Part shown: piece by piece, positions 7,989 through 16,932 of the stretch
How positions within the stretch are numbered: position 1 is the stretch's first letter
How the letters are laid out: every line of letters starts with the position of its first letter
DNA from: PALSA-894 sp963734185
GTDB lineage: Bacteria; Pseudomonadota; Alphaproteobacteria; Rhizobiales; Xanthobacteraceae
Reading direction: 5' to 3'
Length of the DNA: 64,000 bases
Assembly (NCBI GenBank): GCA_963734185.1
Contig: CAVTGA010000002.1
Coordinates: forward strand, 1,674,001 to 1,738,000
Made by a program: the position numbers and the translations under genes
Notes under the pieces: generated by a model
Told to the model about the DNA's origin: nothing
Database searches by the model: none
Seen by the model: the letters and a program-made list of their open reading frames with translations, nothing else

Positions 7989-9310
7989 TAACGCATGCCG
8001 AACATCATGTTCGGCAACACCAGGATGATCTGCGGGAAGAAATAGAGGATCAGGACCGCGAGCCATTGCAGGCCCATGAACGGGAGCATCCCCTTGTAGA
8101 TCTCCGCCAGCTCCCACTGGGGCATCACGCCCTTGAGGTAGTAGGCCGACAGCGCCACGGGCGGCGACAGCCAGCAAGTCTGGAGTGTCACGGCAAGAAG
8201 AATGCTGAACCACACCATGTCGATCTTCATGGCGATCAGGATCGGCAGGAAGATCGGAACGATGATGACGACGATCGGAACCCATTCGAGCGGCCAGCCC
8301 AGCACGAAGCACAGCATCAGGATGGCGATGATCAGCAGGCCCGGATGGATCTCCCAGGCGAGCATCGCCTTGGCGATGAAGGTCGGCGTGCCCAGCGCCG
8401 AGAACACCGAACCCATGAAGGTCGAGGCGACCAGCAGGATCATCACCATGCTGGAGGTCTGCACCGTGCGATAGGTGGCGTCCGTGAGGATCGGCCAAGT
8501 CAGTTTTCCGTGAGCGGCCGTGACGATCAACGCGCCGACGCAGCCGATCGCCGCGCCTTCGGTCGGCGTCGCCCAGCCGGTGACAATGGAGCCGAGCGTC
8601 GCCACGATGAGCGCCGCCGGAGGCAGCAGCCCGAGGAAGAACTCGCGCACCACATAACTTTTGCTGACCGCGAGCTCGGCGTCGGACAGCGGCGGCCCAA
8701 GCTGCGGATCGCGCCAGACGCGCGCCATCGTGTAGGCCGCGTACAGACCGGCGAGCAGCAGGCCGGGCAGCAGGGCGCCGGCATAAAGCCGGGCCACCGA
8801 CACCTGCAGCACCGGCCCCATCACCACCAGCATGACGCTGGGCGGGATGAGGATGCCGAGCGTGCCGCCGGCGCAGATCGTGCCGGCGCAGAGCGCCGTG
8901 TCGTAGCGCGACTTGAGCATCACCGGCGCGGCCATCAGCGCGATGATGGTCACCGAGGCGCCGACGATTCCCGTGGCGGCCGCGAACAGGGTCGCGGTGA
9001 AGATGGTGGCGAGATAGAGCGATCCGTGCAGCCGTCCGCAGAGCAGCTGGACCGCATGGAACAACCGCTTCATCAGGCCCGCGCTCTCGAGCACGTAACC
9101 CATGAAGGTGAACATCGCGACCGCCGCCAGCACCGTGTCCATCATGGTGCCGAACGTCTGATAGGTCATCAGGTAGAAGACGCGCTCGCCGAGCGCGAGA
9201 TAGCCGAAGGCCATGCCGAGGAAGAACAGCGTGAATGAAATCGGAAAGCCGGACAGGATGACGATGAACAGCAAGCCGAGCAGGATGAGGCCGAGAATTT
9301 CGTGACTCAT
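7988..9310 (-). CDS. dctM: TRAP transporter large permease (DctM family)
   Basis: 440 aa, about 12 hydrophobic segments, the usual length of DctM. MSHEILGLILLGLLFIVILSG opens the first helix. GIVGASVTIIALMAAPVML and GTLGILIPPSVMLVVMG are typical of this sodium-coupled ion transporter superfamily subunit. It is the channel-forming subunit for uptake of the ligand bound by DctP. The start is 19 bp downstream of dctQ, so the two are probably translated from one message. Confidence 0.92.
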   Translation of the reverse strand: MSHEILGLILLGLLFIVILSGFPISFTLFFLGMAFGYLALGERVFYLMTYQTFGTMMDTVLAAVAMFTFMGYVLESAGLMKRLFHAVQLLCGRLHGSLYLATIFTATLFAAATGIVGASVTIIALMAAPVMLKSRYDTALCAGTICAGGTLGILIPPSVMLVVMGPVLQVSVARLYAGALLPGLLLAGLYAAYTMARVWRDPQLGPPLSDAELAVSKSYVVREFFLGLLPPAALIVATLGSIVTGWATPTEGAAIGCVGALIVTAAHGKLTWPILTDATYRTVQTSSMVMILLVASTFMGSVFSALGTPTFIAKAMLAWEIHPGLLIIAILMLCFVLGWPLEWVPIVVIIVPIFLPILIAMKIDMVWFSILLAVTLQTCWLSPPVALSAYYLKGVMPQWELAEIYKGMLPFMGLQWLAVLILYFFPQIILVLPNMMFGMR

Positions 9311-9329
9311 GGGACGGCCTGGGCGCGGT

Positions 9330-9869
9330 TCACGTCAGCTCACTCACCGTCACCGGCTGCCGATAGTCGATGCCGGTGCGCAATGTCTTGAAGCACTTGA
9401 TGACTTCCGAGAGACCCTGCAGCACGAGCAGCGCGGAGCTGACCGGGATCACGGTCTTGTACCAGTAGGCCGGCGGGCGCCACGTGGTCATGAGGGCTTC
9501 ACCCAGTTCCCACGACTCCTGGGCGAAGTCCCAGCTCAGCCACGTGAACATGATCATGCCCGGCAGGAACAGCAGCAGGTACTGCACGAGATCCATGCGC
9601 ACCTGGGTCTTGAGCGACCAGCGTTGCGAGATGAAATCGGTGCGGATGTGCTTCTGCAGATAGAGCGTGTAGGCGGCGGCGAGGAAGAAATGCGCGCCGT
9701 AGCACATGGTGGCGAGGTCGTTGGCCCAGATGGTCGGGGAGGCGAATTTGCGCACCAGGACCTCGTAGAACAGCACCAGGAACATCGGGAAGATCAGCCA
9801 CGACACGGCCTTGCCGGACCAGATGCTGATCCGGTCGATCGCTGCGGCAATGCGGTCGAGCATGTCCAT
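9330..9869 (-). CDS. dctQ: TRAP transporter small permease (DctQ family)
   Basis: 179 aa with four hydrophobic segments (about 22-43, 55-75, 93-113, 137-157). The first includes VSWLIFPMFLVLFYEVLVRK, the usual DctQ signature region. It partners DctM in the membrane complex. It lies 26 bp downstream of the iron-dependent dehydrogenase gene and 19 bp upstream of dctM. Confidence 0.88.
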   Translation of the reverse strand: MDMLDRIAAAIDRISIWSGKAVSWLIFPMFLVLFYEVLVRKFASPTIWANDLATMCYGAHFFLAAAYTLYLQKHIRTDFISQRWSLKTQVRMDLVQYLLLFLPGMIMFTWLSWDFAQESWELGEALMTTWRPPAYWYKTVIPVSSALLVLQGLSEVIKCFKTLRTGIDYRQPVTVSELT

Positions 9870-9895
9870 GATGCGTGGTCTTTGTCCCGCGGGCC

Positions 9896-11023
9896 TTACC
9901 GCACTCCCGTGCTCTCCTGCTCTCTCAGTTCGGCGGCCTGCAGCAGCGCCTGCCGCGTCCCGCTGAAGTTCTGGCCGCGCTCACCATCGAAGGCCTCCAG
10001 GATCAGGGCTTCCCAGCCGTGCGGCGCGATGCCGTAGGTCTTGAAATCGGTGGAGACGCCGAGGTCCTCGAGGAATCGTTCCAGCCGGTCGGCGCCGGCG
10101 AGCAGATCGCTCCCGAAGATCTGCGCCAATGCGTCGCGCGCGAGACCTCCGATGTCCGCCACGCTGCGCAGCACCAGCGGCAGCGTGAACGAACATGCGA
10201 TGCCGTGTGCGACATCATGATGAAGGGTCACCGGATAGGAGATCGAGTGCGCGATCGCGGTGCGGGTGTTGGAGAACGCCAGCCCGGCGTGAAGCGCCGC
10301 CAAGGCCATCCGGCTGCGCAACTCCATGTCCTGGAGGTCCTTCGCCAGCTGCGGCAGCACCACGAGGATCTCGCGCGCCGCCACGACGGCGTGGTGCGCC
10401 GAAACGGCGTTGGCGTTCACGTTCCACAGGCTCTCCAGGGCGTGGGAGAGCGCATCGAGGCCGGTGCTGATCGTGAGCTGCCGCGGCTTGCCGACCATGA
10501 GTCCGGGATCGACGAGCGCATGCCGGGGATAGAGGTTCGGACGCGACAGCGAGTATTTCCGTCCCGATTGGGTATCCCAGACGGTCGCCCAGGACGTCAC
10601 TTCGCTGCCGGTGCCCGCCGTGGTCGGCACGGCGATGATCGGCGTGGCGGAAAGTTCCCCGGCGCCGGCGCCGGTCTGAAGATAGCGCAGCACCGCCGCA
10701 AACCCGCCGCGCGCTGCCGCCAACACTTTCGCCGTATCGATGACCGAGCCGCCGCCGAGCGCGACAATGATCGCGGGCTCGACACCGACCGCGCCGAAAC
10801 GCGCGCTCTGTTCGGCCAGCAACCGCGTATCGGGATTGGGCGCGACGTCGCTGACGGTGATGAGCGCATCGCCGGCGCCGCGGCGCAGCCGCTCGGCCAG
10901 CGCGTCGAACGGCGGTTCGGGATAGGTGACGAGCGCGTAAGCGCGGCCGGCGATCAGCTTCGGCAACTCCGCGAAAGCATCAACGCCGAAGGTGATCTCG
11001 ACCGGGTTGCGGTAGCGCCACAT
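9896..11023 (-). CDS. Iron-containing alcohol dehydrogenase, probable phosphonoacetaldehyde reductase
   Basis: 375 aa from ATG 11023 (MWRYRNPVEITFG), preceded by GGGGAT; an open extension to 11104 overlaps the LysR promoter and is unlikely. A Rossmann region contains VALGGGSVIDTAK. The C-terminal helical domain carries the metal ligands in GLDALSHALESLW (Asp and His), AIAHSISY and HDVAHGIACSF. The strings GLDALSHALESLWNVNA, AFSNTRTAIAHSISY and GIACSFTLP match what I remember of phosphonoacetaldehyde reductases better than other iron alcohol dehydrogenases. Such enzymes reduce phosphonoacetaldehyde to 2-hydroxyethylphosphonate. It is the first gene of the TRAP operon. Maleylacetate or lactaldehyde reductase activity is the alternative. 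Confidence 0.6.
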   Translation of the reverse strand: MWRYRNPVEITFGVDAFAELPKLIAGRAYALVTYPEPPFDALAERLRRGAGDALITVSDVAPNPDTRLLAEQSARFGAVGVEPAIIVALGGGSVIDTAKVLAAARGGFAAVLRYLQTGAGAGELSATPIIAVPTTAGTGSEVTSWATVWDTQSGRKYSLSRPNLYPRHALVDPGLMVGKPRQLTISTGLDALSHALESLWNVNANAVSAHHAVVAAREILVVLPQLAKDLQDMELRSRMALAALHAGLAFSNTRTAIAHSISYPVTLHHDVAHGIACSFTLPLVLRSVADIGGLARDALAQIFGSDLLAGADRLERFLEDLGVSTDFKTYGIAPHGWEALILEAFDGERGQNFSGTRQALLQAAELREQESTGVR

Positions 11024-11060
11024 CAGTCCATCCCCGGACCAGAGTACCGCGTGGTTTCCC

Positions 11061-11105
11061 ATTGCCAAATTCAAAAATTCCATGCGAACTATTGGAAATG
11101 GCAAT
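11061..11105. promoter_or_regulatory. Candidate LysR-type operator in the divergent promoter
   Basis: ATTGCCAAATTC (11061-11072) and GGAAATGGCAAT (11094-11105) form an interrupted dyad (9 of 12 positions) between the dehydrogenase/TRAP operon (-) and the LysR gene (+). The right arm covers the likely LysR start codon, which fits autorepression, a common feature of LysR regulators. Confidence 0.45.
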
Positions 11106-12072
11106 GAGCTTCACCTGGCTGCGCACGTTCCATGCCGTCGCGGCGCATCGCGGGTTCACCTCGGCCGCCAAGGCGCTCGGGATCGGACAGCCGACCGTCA
11201 CCACGCAGATCAAGGAGTTCGAGACCGCCTATGGCGTCGAACTGTTCGAGCGCAGCGGCCGACGGGTCGAGCTCACCGATGCCGGATCGGCGCTGTTCGC
11301 GATCACCAGACGGCTGATGAGCCTGCGCGAGGAGGCCGACGAGCTGCTCGGCTCACACGGATCGTTGCGTACCGGGCACCTGCGTCTCGCCGCGGTCGGG
11401 CCGTTCCACGCGACCGAGATCCTGGCCGCGTTCAAACGCGAGTATCCCAGCGTCTCGGTGTCGGTCGTCCTCGGCAATTCCGAGCGGACGCTCAGGCACC
11501 TGCTCGATCTCGAAGCCGACGTCGCCATTCTCGCTCATGCGGTCGAAGACGTGCGGGTGCACACGGCGCGCTATCGCGAACATCGCGTGGTGGCGTTCGT
11601 CAACCGGCAACATCCCTGGTTTCGCCGCCGCAGCGTCACCCTTGCCGAGCTTGCCTCGCAGCCGCTGGTGTTGCGCGAGCAGGGCTCGACCACGCGCCGC
11701 GCCCTGGAGCAGGCGCTGGCGCGGCGCGGCCTGAAGGCTCAGCCGGTGTTCGAGATCGGCAGCCGCGAGGGGGTCTGGAAGGCCGTCGAGCAGGGGTTAG
11801 GCGTCAGCGTGGTGGCCGATTTCGAGTTCGTCGCCCATCCGAATCTGCGTGCGCTCGAGATCGGCGACTGCGAGATCCGCACCGAGTACCGCATCGTCTG
11901 CCTGCGCGAGCGGGTAGGCGCGCCGAAGATCGCCGCTTTCATGAAGGTCGCCGAGATGCTGCGGCGGCCGTACCAGGGGAGCCACGCCAATCCGTCAGAT
12001 CAGGCTGTGGTTGCTGCACCAGGCCGCAAGGCTCGCAGTGCCGGGAAGCGGTCGCGCGGCTCCCGATCGTGA
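11104..12072 (+). CDS. LysR-family transcriptional regulator
   Basis: 322 aa from ATG 11104; an ATG at 11098 and a TTG at 11062 are alternatives. The N-terminal winged helix-turn-helix (about residues 5-60) reads TWLRTFHAVAAHRGFTSAAK, then QPTVTTQIKEFE. A LysR substrate domain begins near TGHLRLAAVGPFHATEIL. It diverges from the iron-dehydrogenase/TRAP operon with an 80-bp promoter gap containing a dyad, so it most likely controls that operon. The N-terminal pattern resembles regulators of 2-aminoethylphosphonate genes, consistent with the neighbour, but the ligand is an inference. Confidence 0.85.
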   Translation: MSFTWLRTFHAVAAHRGFTSAAKALGIGQPTVTTQIKEFETAYGVELFERSGRRVELTDAGSALFAITRRLMSLREEADELLGSHGSLRTGHLRLAAVGPFHATEILAAFKREYPSVSVSVVLGNSERTLRHLLDLEADVAILAHAVEDVRVHTARYREHRVVAFVNRQHPWFRRRSVTLAELASQPLVLREQGSTTRRALEQALARRGLKAQPVFEIGSREGVWKAVEQGLGVSVVADFEFVAHPNLRALEIGDCEIRTEYRIVCLRERVGAPKIAAFMKVAEMLRRPYQGSHANPSDQAVVAAPGRKARSAGKRSRGSRS

Positions 12073-12147
12073 CTGGCTTGCCGCATTGACGGCCGATGCA
12101 AGACCGATAGCATGATCCTTCCCGTTGCCGTTGCGGAGCACGCCGCC

Positions 12148-13815
12148 ATGACGCCGCTCAAGCTCGTTGCCGCGCTCGGACTGTCGACCCTGAGCCTGCT
12201 CGCCACGCCCGCGCACGCCGCCAAGGACCAGCTCGTCATCGGCGTCGCCCAGTTCCCGCCGACCCTGCATCCCAACATCGATGCGCTGGTGATCAAGTCC
12301 TACACCCTCGGTTTCGTCATCCGCGCGATCACGGCTTACGACAAGGACTGGAAGAACTCCTGCCTGCTGTGCGCCGAGCTGCCGACGATCGAGAACGGGC
12401 TCGCCAAGATCGTCGACCGGCCCGACGGCACCAAGGGCATGAGCGTCACCGTCAAGCTCAAGCCGAACCTGAAGTGGGGCGACGGCACCAAGGTCAGCAC
12501 CAAGGACCTGGAATTCACCTGGCGGGTCGGGCGCGATCCCAAGGCCGGCTTCTCCAACAACCATCCGTGGACGCGCGCGAGCAAGCTCGACGTGGTCGAC
12601 GAGCTCACCGCGGTGCTGCACCTCGACAAGGTGCTGGCTTCCTACAACGAGTGGGACCAGCTCCTGCCGGCGCACATCGAGGGTCCGGCCTACGAGCGTG
12701 CCGCGCCGACCGGCGACTACGTCAAGCAGACCACCTACGCGCGCGCTCCCACCACGGCCGGGCTCTACAACGGTCCGTACCTGATCACCGGCTACGAGTC
12801 CGGCGTGCAGATCGTGATGGAGCCGAACCCGCACTGGGCCGGCACCAAGCCCGGCTTCAAGCGCGTCATCATCAAGCTGATCGAGAACACCGCGGCGCTG
12901 CAGGCCAATTTGCTCTCCGGCGACGTCGACATGGTGGCGGGCGAGGGCGTGGGGCTGACCATCGACCAGGTGCTGGAACTGCGCAAGCAGCATCCCGACC
13001 GCTTCGCCTACATCTTCAAGCCGAGCCTGACCTACGAGCACATCGATCTGAAGCGCGAGAACCCGATCCTCGCCGACCTGCGCGTGCGCCAGGCGCTGGT
13101 CCACGCCGCCGACCGCAAGACCCTGACCGAACGGCTGTTCCAGGGCATGCAGCCGGTGGCGGACGCCTGGGTCAATCCGCTCAGCACCAACCACAGCGAG
13201 GACGTGCCGACCTACCCGTACGATCTCGCCAAGGCCAAGGCGCTGCTCGCCGAGGCCGGCTGGAAGCCGGGGCCTGACGGCATCTGCCGCAACGACAAGG
13301 GCGAGCGGCTGTCGCTCGAATTCTCCACCACCGCCGGCAACCGCCTGCGCGAGCTGCAGCAGCAGGTGCTGCAGAACAACTGGAAGAACGCCTGCATCGA
13401 GGTGCGCATCAAGAACGAGCCGGCACGCACGTTCTTCGGCGAGACCACGAAGAAACGTCTGTACAACGGCCTCGCCATGTATGCGTGGTCGAGCGCGGTC
13501 ACCGAGTCGCCGCGCCGCACGCTCGCCTCCGACAACATCCCGACCGAGGCCAACGGCTGGGGCGGGGCGAACTTCATCGCCTTCTCCAATGCGCGCATGG
13601 ACGAACTGATCGCGCAGGTCGAGACCGAGCTCGACCCGATGAAGCAGAAGGTGCTGTGGCATGAGATGCAGCGGATCTACGCCAGGGAACTGCCGGTCAT
13701 CCCGCTGTTCTTCCGCGCCGAGCCGCACGTCGTGCCGAAGTGGCTGAAAGGTTACACGCCGACCGGTCACGGCGATTGGAGCTCGTTCTGGTCGGAGAAC
13801 TGGCGCGCCGAGTGA
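12148..13815 (+). CDS. Peptide-type ABC transporter substrate-binding protein (system I)
   Basis: 555 aa. ATG 12148 gives a normal Sec signal (LVAALGLSTLSLLATPAHA, cleavage about 27); the frame is open to 12112. It is a family 5 extracellular solute-binding protein (DppA/OppA-like), with EFTWRVGRDPKAGFSNNHPW in lobe 1 and the LADLRVRQALVHAADRKTL motif typical of the family. It captures peptides or other oligomeric or cationic solutes in the periplasm. First gene of a five-gene operon A-D-F-B-C; its stop overlaps the next start as TGATG. Confidence 0.9.
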   Translation: MTPLKLVAALGLSTLSLLATPAHAAKDQLVIGVAQFPPTLHPNIDALVIKSYTLGFVIRAITAYDKDWKNSCLLCAELPTIENGLAKIVDRPDGTKGMSVTVKLKPNLKWGDGTKVSTKDLEFTWRVGRDPKAGFSNNHPWTRASKLDVVDELTAVLHLDKVLASYNEWDQLLPAHIEGPAYERAAPTGDYVKQTTYARAPTTAGLYNGPYLITGYESGVQIVMEPNPHWAGTKPGFKRVIIKLIENTAALQANLLSGDVDMVAGEGVGLTIDQVLELRKQHPDRFAYIFKPSLTYEHIDLKRENPILADLRVRQALVHAADRKTLTERLFQGMQPVADAWVNPLSTNHSEDVPTYPYDLAKAKALLAEAGWKPGPDGICRNDKGERLSLEFSTTAGNRLRELQQQVLQNNWKNACIEVRIKNEPARTFFGETTKKRLYNGLAMYAWSSAVTESPRRTLASDNIPTEANGWGGANFIAFSNARMDELIAQVETELDPMKQKVLWHEMQRIYARELPVIPLFFRAEPHVVPKWLKGYTPTGHGDWSSFWSENWRAE

Positions 13816-14804
13816 TGGCTGTCGCGCTCCAAGCCGCGCAGACCACATCCGTCCTCGAGGTGCGCGACCTGACGGTCGCGTTCCCGGTCGAGGGGAAGCA
13901 GCGGCGTGTAGTCGATGGCGTCGGCTACGCGATCACGCCGGGCCGCACGCTCGGCGTCGTGGGCGAAAGCGGCTGCGGCAAGTCGATGACGGCGCTCGCG
14001 CTGATGGGCCTGGTGCCGGCGCCGGGACGGGTCGGCGGGTCGGTGCGGTTCGAGGGTCGCGAGCTGATCGGGCAGGGCGAGGCGCGCTGGCGCGCGCTGC
14101 GCGGCGCGCGCGTCGCCATGGTGTTCCAGGAGCCGATGACCTCGCTCAACCCGGTGATGCCGGTCGGTTCGCAGATCGCCGAGGTGATGGTGCTGCACGA
14201 GGATCTCGGCTGGGGCGCGGCGCAGCAGCGCGCGATCGATCTGCTCGCCGCGGTTGGCATTCCCTCGCCGCGCGAACGGGCCGAGGCCTATCCGCACCAG
14301 CTTTCCGGCGGCCAGCGCCAGCGCGCCATGATCGCCATGGCGCTCGCCTGCCGGCCGGCCCTGCTCATCGCCGACGAGCCGACCACCGCGCTCGACGTCA
14401 CCATCCAGGCGCAGATCCTCGATCTCATCCTCGATCTGCAGTCCGAGATCGGCATGGCGGTGCAGTTCATCAGCCACAATCTCGCGGTCGTCTCGGAAGT
14501 CGCCGACGAGATCATCGTGATGTATGCCGGTCGCATCGTCGAGCGCGCCGCTGCCGCGCGGCTGTTCGCGGCGCCGCGCCATCCCTACACGCAGGGCCTG
14601 ATCGCGACCCTGCCGGATCCGGCGCGCCGCGCGGCGCGGCTGCCGGTGATCCCGGGCGGCGTGCCGGGCTTCGACATGGCGTTTGCCGGATGCCGCTTCG
14701 CCGACCGCTGTACGCGCGCCGACGCGGCCTGCCGGGCGCAAGAGCCCGAACTTGAGGCGGTCGCGGCCGGTCATGCGGTCGCGTGCTTCAAGGCCAATTC
14801 TTGA
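13815..14804 (+). CDS. Peptide-type ABC transporter ATP-binding protein, DppD-like (system I)
   Basis: 329 aa. Start ATG 13815 shares a base with the TGA of the binding-protein gene. Walker A GESGCGKS, Q-loop MVFQEPMTSLNP, signature LSGGQ, Walker B LLIADEPTTALD, H-loop ISHN. The C-terminal oligo_HPY region contains the Cys cluster of Dpp/Opp ATPases (GCRFADRCTRADAAC). Works with the following DppF-like subunit as a heterodimer. Confidence 0.93.
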   Translation: MAVALQAAQTTSVLEVRDLTVAFPVEGKQRRVVDGVGYAITPGRTLGVVGESGCGKSMTALALMGLVPAPGRVGGSVRFEGRELIGQGEARWRALRGARVAMVFQEPMTSLNPVMPVGSQIAEVMVLHEDLGWGAAQQRAIDLLAAVGIPSPRERAEAYPHQLSGGQRQRAMIAMALACRPALLIADEPTTALDVTIQAQILDLILDLQSEIGMAVQFISHNLAVVSEVADEIIVMYAGRIVERAAAARLFAAPRHPYTQGLIATLPDPARRAARLPVIPGGVPGFDMAFAGCRFADRCTRADAACRAQEPELEAVAAGHAVACFKANS

Positions 14805-14815
14805 AGGGCAAGGTC

Positions 14816-15775
14816 ATGAGCGCGTTGCTCGCGATCGACGATGTGAGCGTCCATTTCACCCGCCGGACCGGCTGGTTCGGCCGCCGGAGCGAAGTGCTGC
14901 GCGCGGTCGAGCGCGTCAGCGTCGGGATCGCCGAGGGTGAGACGCTCGCTCTGGTTGGCGAAAGCGGCAGCGGCAAGACCACGCTCGGCCATGTGGTCGC
15001 CGGCCTGCGCGAACCGACCGCGGGCCGCGTCACGTTCCGCGGCTTGGCCATCGACGACCGCCGCGCCACCGGCCGCGCCATCCAGATCGTGTTCCAGGAC
15101 CCGTTCTCGGCGCTCGATCCGCGCATGCCGGTGTCCGACATCATCGCCGAACCGCTGCGCATTCAGGGCACGCACACGCGCGCCGAACGGCGCGCGCGGG
15201 CGGCCGCGCTGGTCGAGCAGGTCGGCTTGCCGGGTGACGCGCTCAACCGCTATCCGCACGAGTTCTCCGGCGGTCAGCGCCAGCGCATCGCGATCGCGCG
15301 CGCGCTCGCGCCCGAGCCGGCACTGATCGTCGCCGACGAGCCGCTCTCCGCGCTCGACGTCTCGATCCAGAGCCAGATCCTCAACCTGATGCGCGACGTG
15401 CAGGAGCGCCGCAAGCTGAGCTATCTGTTCATCAGCCACGACCTTGGGGTGGTCGACCATCTCGCCGACCGCATCGCGGTGCTCTATCTCGGGCGCATCG
15501 TCGAGCTCAGCCCGCGCGCGGATCTGTTCGCGCGGCCGGCGCACCCCTATACCCGCGCGCTGCTCGACGCGATGCCGCGCATCGGCCGCGGAGTGCGCCG
15601 GCGCAACGCCATCAAGGGCGAGATCCCGAGCCCGCTCGATCCGCCGCCGGGCTGCGTGTTCCATACGCGCTGCCCGCTCGCGGCCGACATCTGCCGCACC
15701 ACGGTGCCGGTGTTCGAGCCGGTCGCCGGCCGGCCGCAGCAATCGGCGGCGTGCCATTTCAAGGACAGCATGTGA
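14816..15775 (+). CDS. Peptide-type ABC transporter ATP-binding protein, DppF-like (system I)
   Basis: 319 aa from ATG 14816, with AGGGCAAGG upstream; 11 bp after the dppD-like stop. Walker A GESGSGKT, Q-loop IVFQDPFSALDP, signature FSGGQ, Walker B LIVADEPLSALD, H-loop ISHD, C-terminal Cys motif GCVFHTRCPLAADIC. Pairs with the DppD-like subunit. Confidence 0.93.
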   Translation: MSALLAIDDVSVHFTRRTGWFGRRSEVLRAVERVSVGIAEGETLALVGESGSGKTTLGHVVAGLREPTAGRVTFRGLAIDDRRATGRAIQIVFQDPFSALDPRMPVSDIIAEPLRIQGTHTRAERRARAAALVEQVGLPGDALNRYPHEFSGGQRQRIAIARALAPEPALIVADEPLSALDVSIQSQILNLMRDVQERRKLSYLFISHDLGVVDHLADRIAVLYLGRIVELSPRADLFARPAHPYTRALLDAMPRIGRGVRRRNAIKGEIPSPLDPPPGCVFHTRCPLAADICRTTVPVFEPVAGRPQQSAACHFKDSM

Positions 15776-15799
15776 TGTCGCGAAGACCGGTGCCGCGTG

Positions 15800-15940
15800 C
15801 GCTCCCCTCCCCCCACGAGCGAAGCGAGTGGCGGGGAGGGGTTGGGGGTGGGGGGTCTCATCACACACGCGGCTCGTGCAAACGCCCCCCACCCCCGACC
15901 CCTCCCCACCGCTTCGCGGGGGGAGGAGAGCTGCGGCCGC
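15800..15940. repeat. G-rich/C-rich inverted repeat inside the system I operon
   Basis: GGGGAGGGGTTGGGGGTGGG pairs with CCCACCCCCGACCCCTCCCC, with flanking GAGCGAAGCGAGT and CCGCTTCGCGGGG hairpin pieces. It is a member of the CTCCCC/GGGGAG repeat class also seen at 19838-19910, 21894-22039, 25229-25433 and 42746-42848. It separates the ATPase from the permease genes. Confidence 0.65.
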
Positions 15941-15978
15941 GTGCTCACCTTACGCGCGCAAGCGAACGGGCCTGAGCC

Positions 15979-16932
15979 ATGCCCGGCTACGTCGCCCGCC
16001 GCGTCGCGCAGACCTTGGTCGTCCTCTTGATCATGTCGTTCGTGATCTACGGCCTGATCGGGCTGATGCCGGGCGATCCGCTCGACATCATGGCCGGCAG
16101 CGTCCCCGGCATGACCCCGGAGGTGATGGCGCAGCTGCGCGCCATCTATGGCCTCGATCAACCGCTGCTGCTGCGCTACTGGCGCTGGCTGATGGCGGCG
16201 CTCGGCGGAGATTTCGGCTTCTCGCGCACGCATTCGCTGCCCGTGCTGCAGGTGCTGGCGCCCGCACTGTGGCAGACCTGCAAGCTGATGCTGGCGAGCT
16301 TCGTCTTGAGCGTCATCTTCGCGCTCGTTCTCGGGATCGTCTCGGCGTTGAAACCCGGCGGATGGGTCGACACCATCGTCGGGCTGTTCGCCTTCGCCGG
16401 CATTTCGGTGCCGGTGTTCTGGCTCGCCCTCATCCTCATCCTCACTTTCGCGGTCGAGCTGCGCTGGCTGCCGGCGAGCGGCATGGGCCGGGTCGGCGAT
16501 TACGGCTTGGTTGACCAGGTGCGCCACCTGATCCTGCCGGTGCTGACCCTGACGCTCGCCAACACCGGCCAGTTCACCCGCTACGTGCGCGCCGCCATGA
16601 TCGAGACGCTGCATATGGATTTCGTGCGCACCGCATGGGCCAAGGGTGCCACCGCGCGCCGCGTCATCCTGGTGCATGCGCTGCGCAACGCGCTCATTCC
16701 CGTGGTCACCATCATGGCGCTGTCGTTCGGCACGCTGTTCTCGGGCGCGCTGGTGACCGAGACGATGTTCGCCCAGATGGGCATGGGCAAGATGATCTTC
16801 GACTCGATCCTGTCCAACGATTTCAACCTCGCCCTGACCGGCCTGTTGTTCGCGACCCTCATCACCTTGCTGGCCAATCTTGCCGCCGACCTTGCCTACG
16901 GCTGGCTCGACCCGCGGATCGCGCTGAAATGA
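15979..16932 (+). CDS. Peptide-type ABC transporter permease, DppB-like (system I)
   Basis: 317 aa, six membrane segments. The N-terminus MPGYVARRVAQTLVVLLIMS and LMPGDPLDIM are typical of DppB. The EAA loop region (AAMIETLHMDFVRTAWAKG, then ALRNALIPVV) is the docking site for the ATPases. The stop overlaps the next start as ATGA. Confidence 0.92.
   Translation: MPGYVARRVAQTLVVLLIMSFVIYGLIGLMPGDPLDIMAGSVPGMTPEVMAQLRAIYGLDQPLLLRYWRWLMAALGGDFGFSRTHSLPVLQVLAPALWQTCKLMLASFVLSVIFALVLGIVSALKPGGWVDTIVGLFAFAGISVPVFWLALILILTFAVELRWLPASGMGRVGDYGLVDQVRHLILPVLTLTLANTGQFTRYVRAAMIETLHMDFVRTAWAKGATARRVILVHALRNALIPVVTIMALSFGTLFSGALVTETMFAQMGMGKMIFDSILSNDFNLALTGLLFATLITLLANLAADLAYGWLDPRIALK

Noticed and set aside
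7646..9238. A 530-codon plus-strand open frame opposite dctP/dctM
   Set aside because: Product very rich in His/Arg/Asp/Gln, typical of a frame antisense to membrane proteins.
11995..13848. A 617-codon minus-strand open frame opposite the system I binding protein
   Set aside because: Low-complexity product, no start signals; the plus-strand gene has a signal peptide and family motifs.
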